DNA of 14,507 nt from an uncultured Solobacterium sp. (GTDB taxonomy: Bacteria > Bacillota_I > Bacilli_A > Erysipelotrichales > Erysipelotrichaceae), in contig CAJJTI010000038.1 of NCBI GenBank assembly GCA_905194705.1, positions 1 through 14,507 on the forward strand, given 5' to 3'. Below the pieces are notes generated by a model. It was given only the letters and a program-made list of their open reading frames with translations. It had not been told where the DNA came from and did no database searches. A program made the position numbers and the translations under genes. This document shows, piece by piece, positions 12,819 to 14,507 of the stretch (positions are counted from its first letter, which is position 1; each line of letters starts with the position of its first letter).

Positions 12819-13681
12819 TTGAATCTTTTGAATAACATTAATGAATACATTTCCGATGTTGTGACTATTGACCAAAATGCGGCCGATGCTATCAATAAGA
12901 GCAAAGATGATTTTTACGATAAGTACGAATACTTAAAACCGGATATTGAAAAAAGCTGGTTGGAAGAGAAATGGGATAGTGCTTGTGAGTGGTGCAAGGA
13001 AAATTGGCAGTCAATAGTTAGTGTGTTTGTGACTATTGTCATTGTTGTCGGTATTGTTATATTGAGTATTTCAACATTTGGAACAGCAATTCCAGTAATT
13101 GCTGTTGGTGTAGTTGGAGCAATCGTAGTCATTCCAGGTCAATTAATTAGTGTTATTATTTCATGTGCGATAACAGGCGATTGGGATGGTAACTGGCAAT
13201 CATATATTGGATCAGCGATAGGCGGTTTTGCTGGCGGTGTTTTATTATTGCTTACTAATCCAATTGCTGCTTGTTCAGCAGAGGCGACAATATCAACGTT
13301 TTTTTGGCGAAAATCTTGGAAATATCACTGGGGGACAAAAATGATCGACTTTTGAAATATTATTTGATACTGGTTTAAGCACAGGAACAGCGGCTTTTTT
13401 TAGTGTTGCTTTAAGTAAAATTACTGGAAAGCTTTCAAAAACTCTTTCGAAAAAAATTCCGGTGTTCAAAAGACTTTCAGGCATAAATAGCTATGATGCT
13501 TCATTTAAAATGGTAATAACAAAATTAAAACAGGGAAGTATTAAAAAATTTCATTTTAAAACAGTTAGAAATGGTGTAATTTCAGGATTTTCTGGAGGTG
13601 CATTGGAAAATATAGCAAGTGGTTTTTTTCGATGAGATTAAGGAATGGTATGACGAATGGAGAGAGTTGTCACAAAATTAA
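12819..13681 (+). pseudogene. Second pretoxin remnant with homopolymer frameshifts
   Basis: The open part (12819-13355) encodes an N-terminal charged segment (NKSKDDFYDKYEYLKPDIEK, then CEWCKENWQSI), a long hydrophobic helix (VTIVIVVGIVILSISTFG) and a second Gly-rich hydrophobic region. After the TGA at 13353-13355 the protein clearly continues (ILFDTGLSTGTAAFFSVALS, KKIPVFKRLSGINSYDASF, GVISGFSGGALENIASG) and then, after another shift at a seven-T run (13623-13629), ends DEWRELSQN with TAA at 13679-13681. The apparent frame changes fall at T, G or T runs. TTG 12819 lacks a good ribosome-binding site and the 5' end is probably truncated. It is homologous to 11533-11800. Payload family not recognised. 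Confidence 0.6.
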
Positions 13682-13705
13682 TAAGAAATGAAGAAGGTCT
13701 GATCA

Positions 13706-14248
13706 ATGAAATCAAAATCGAAATTTACTGTGAAGATACCGTCAGAGATTTATAAAGGTGAAGTTTTTATAACTGCTTTTTTCATTGTTTTAAACGTAAT
13801 GTATACAATTTATGGTAATCCTCCACATTTCTCTATGTATATTTCAACAATATTATTCGTTTTTATTCCAATAGCTATTTCATTATTGTGGATAAGAAAA
13901 TTAAAAATTGTAGTAAGTGGCAGCAAAATAACCGTTAGGAAGATTTTGGGATTCAAATATAGTGTGGATGTTTCAGAAATAACAAAGATAAAATGGATAA
14001 TTAATGATACTAGATTAGGGGTTAATGAAAAAATTTTAATTTATGTGAACTCTGAGCATTTTGCTGTTGAAACTCTTATGGACGGATTTGAAATAATGTC
14101 AGAATATCTTTTGAAAAATCCTGATTTCTTTTTGTCATTTTCTCATCCTCCTCACATAGTTTCGCACAAAACACGCACACCAAAAACAGACATGTTAAAG
14201 CATGTCTATGTGCTGTTTGATTTTCGCTTGTGTTTCCTTGGGATTTGA
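13706..14248 (+). CDS. Membrane-anchored protein, probable immunity protein with PH-like domain
   Basis: 180 residues. Two transmembrane helices (about residues 19-36, FITAFFIVLNVMYTI; and 43-62, MYISTILFVFIPIAISLLWI) are followed by a beta-rich domain (KLKIVVSGSKITVRKILGF, then SVDVSEITKIKWI and ILIYVNSEHFAVETL) resembling the small bacterial PH-like domains found behind membrane anchors. ATG 13706 has AGAAGGT upstream (13692-13697). It follows the payload remnant ending at 13681, so it occupies an immunity position; a membrane location would suit a pore-forming or membrane-acting toxin. The last ~25 residues overlap the minus-strand terminator and look atypical, so the natural end may have been altered. 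Confidence 0.55.
   Translation: MKSKSKFTVKIPSEIYKGEVFITAFFIVLNVMYTIYGNPPHFSMYISTILFVFIPIAISLLWIRKLKIVVSGSKITVRKILGFKYSVDVSEITKIKWIINDTRLGVNEKILIYVNSEHFAVETLMDGFEIMSEYLLKNPDFFLSFSHPPHIVSHKTRTPKTDMLKHVYVLFDFRLCFLGI
14181..14207 (-). terminator. Minus-strand intrinsic terminator
   Basis: Read leftward: a perfect 7-bp stem AGACATG / CATGTCT with a six-base loop (plus-strand arms 14188-14194 and 14201-14207) followed by G and five T. It lies inside the 3' end of the plus-strand gene at 13706, as expected of converging units. The stem is short and only moderately GC-rich. Confidence 0.55.
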
Positions 14249-14250
14249 AT

Positions 14251-14285
14251 GTAAAACGGAAAGAAATAATATACGTCCGTTTTAC
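14251..14285. repeat. 10-bp perfect inverted repeat (hairpin)
   Basis: GTAAAACGGA (14251-14260) and TCCGTTTTAC (14276-14285) with a 15-base spacer. It lies directly after the stop of the gene at 13706, so it may end plus-strand transcription, or be a structural element of the minus-strand transcript. Neither side has a proper T-run outside the stem. Confidence 0.5.
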
Positions 14286-14325
14286 TGTATGAATTCTCAG
14301 AATGAGAAGAATGAAAAAATGTATA

Positions 14326-14430
14326 TTATGACACTATTAAAACAGAATGGAACAATCCCGTCCCTCTCTGCGCCTTCCATCTTCCATTCCGAGAGCTACA
14401 ACTTCGCCCATGAGAATCACAACTGTCCAT
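14326..14430 (-). CDS. Tiny open frame (34 aa), doubtful
   Basis: The minus-strand ATG at 14430-14428 has AGGTG six bases upstream and reads MDSCDSHGRSCSSRNGRWKA onward to a TAA at 14328-14326. It is small, basic and Ser/Cys-rich. It lies in the candidate transcript and overlaps both arms of the long stem, so it may be a chance frame within a structured RNA. No homologue is recognised. Confidence 0.2.
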   Translation of the reverse strand: MDSCDSHGRSCSSRNGRWKAQRGTGLFHSVLIVS

Positions 14431-14476
14431 TCTGTTCACCTGCCTTTTTTCTTAAAATATTTTTTTCAACCCGGCC

Positions 14477-14505
14477 ATTATAACGTCCCCGGCCGGGTAT
14501 GTCAA
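14477..14505 (-). promoter_or_regulatory. Consensus vegetative-sigma promoter, leftward
   Basis: On the minus strand TTGACA (14505-14500), a 17-base spacer and TATAAT (14482-14477) give a perfect match to the main sigma-factor consensus. The -10 is bracketed by an 8-bp inverted repeat (plus strand ACCCGGCC at 14469-14476 and GGCCGGGT at 14491-14498), which is strikingly GC-rich for this DNA and could be an operator. Nothing comparable is seen upstream of the cassette genes. Confidence 0.8.
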
Positions 14506-14507
14506 CC

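Larger units (their letters stand above)
14181..14470 (-). ncRNA. Candidate minus-strand small RNA or short leader transcript
   Basis: Bounded by the consensus promoter at 14477-14505 and the terminator at 14181-14207, giving a transcript of roughly 290 bases. It contains an 11-bp perfect long-range stem (plus-strand arms 14341-14351 and 14426-14436, AACAGAATGGA/TCCATTCTGTT), an inner CTCTC/GAGAG pair, and a 10-bp hairpin (14251-14260 with 14276-14285). I compared it from memory with SRP RNA, 6S, tmRNA and common riboswitches and recognised none. It could also be an mRNA for the 34-residue frame at 14326-14430. Structure and boundaries are inferred from sequence alone. Confidence 0.45.

Noticed and set aside
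14202..14483. Plus-strand open frame of 93 codons at the right end
   Set aside because: No ribosome-binding site, unlikely composition, overlaps the 13706 gene and runs through the minus-strand promoter and stems.
1..14507. Insertion sequence, integron or prophage as the agent of cassette turnover
   Set aside because: No transposase, integrase, attC-like site, terminal inverted repeat pair or phage structural gene was found; homology in the HINT repeat is a sufficient explanation.

Overview
The window looks like the toxin/immunity cassette store of a Gram-positive polymorphic toxin system. The DNA is AT-rich, genes use Shine-Dalgarno sites (GGAGG, AAGGAG) with ATG, TTG or GTG starts, and the domain repertoire (pretoxin HINT, GH-E, GHH and NucA/NucB nucleases; SUFU, CbrC, DUF1851, DUF2625 immunity proteins) fits a low-GC Firmicute, probably a clostridial (Lachnospiraceae/Ruminococcaceae-like) bacterium. 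The taxonomic placement is inference. I see no tRNA, rRNA, transposase, integrase, phage gene or CRISPR array.

Layout. From 1 to about 13,700 the plus strand alternates two elements. The first is a cassette made of a 5'-truncated piece of one repeated HINT-domain sequence, always ending at a V-H-N-(A) seam, followed by an unrelated toxin payload. The second is a small immunity gene, usually with its own Shine-Dalgarno site and often touching or overlapping the payload. I count 14 immunity-type genes (56, 906, 1949, 2625, 3765, 4812, 5271, 6207, 7541, 8841, 9654, 10898, 12275, 13706) and nine HINT copies. Only the copy at 4370-4777 keeps the N-terminal Cys. Recognisable payloads are a GHH-type nuclease with a nonsense codon (3203-3754), an HNH nuclease (5818-6210), a GH-E nuclease with an apparent His-to-Tyr change (6868-7434), a NucA/NucB-type DNase (9222-9638) and a D-H...N...N nuclease (10400-10876). 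Several others (1533, 8288, 11450-12294, 12819-13681) are not recognised. From 11450 two decayed copies of a hydrophobic pretoxin region each lead into a payload and an immunity gene.

How it would work. HINT domains autoproteolyse at the Asn of the C-terminal H-N and release the payload. The truncated copies lack the N-terminal half, so these payloads are probably silent reserves that become functional only if recombination through the HINT repeat places them behind a full-length toxin gene, which is not in this window. The immunity genes look independently translatable and remain open even where the toxin has decayed, consistent with selection for protection against kin carrying the active toxin.

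The last ~330 bases (14181-14507) are different. They hold a minus-strand transcription unit with a consensus promoter (TTGACA, 17 bp, TATAAT) within an inverted repeat, an internal long-range stem, and a stem-loop plus T-run on the minus strand, converging on the 3' end of the last immunity-type gene. It could be a small RNA or an mRNA for a tiny peptide.
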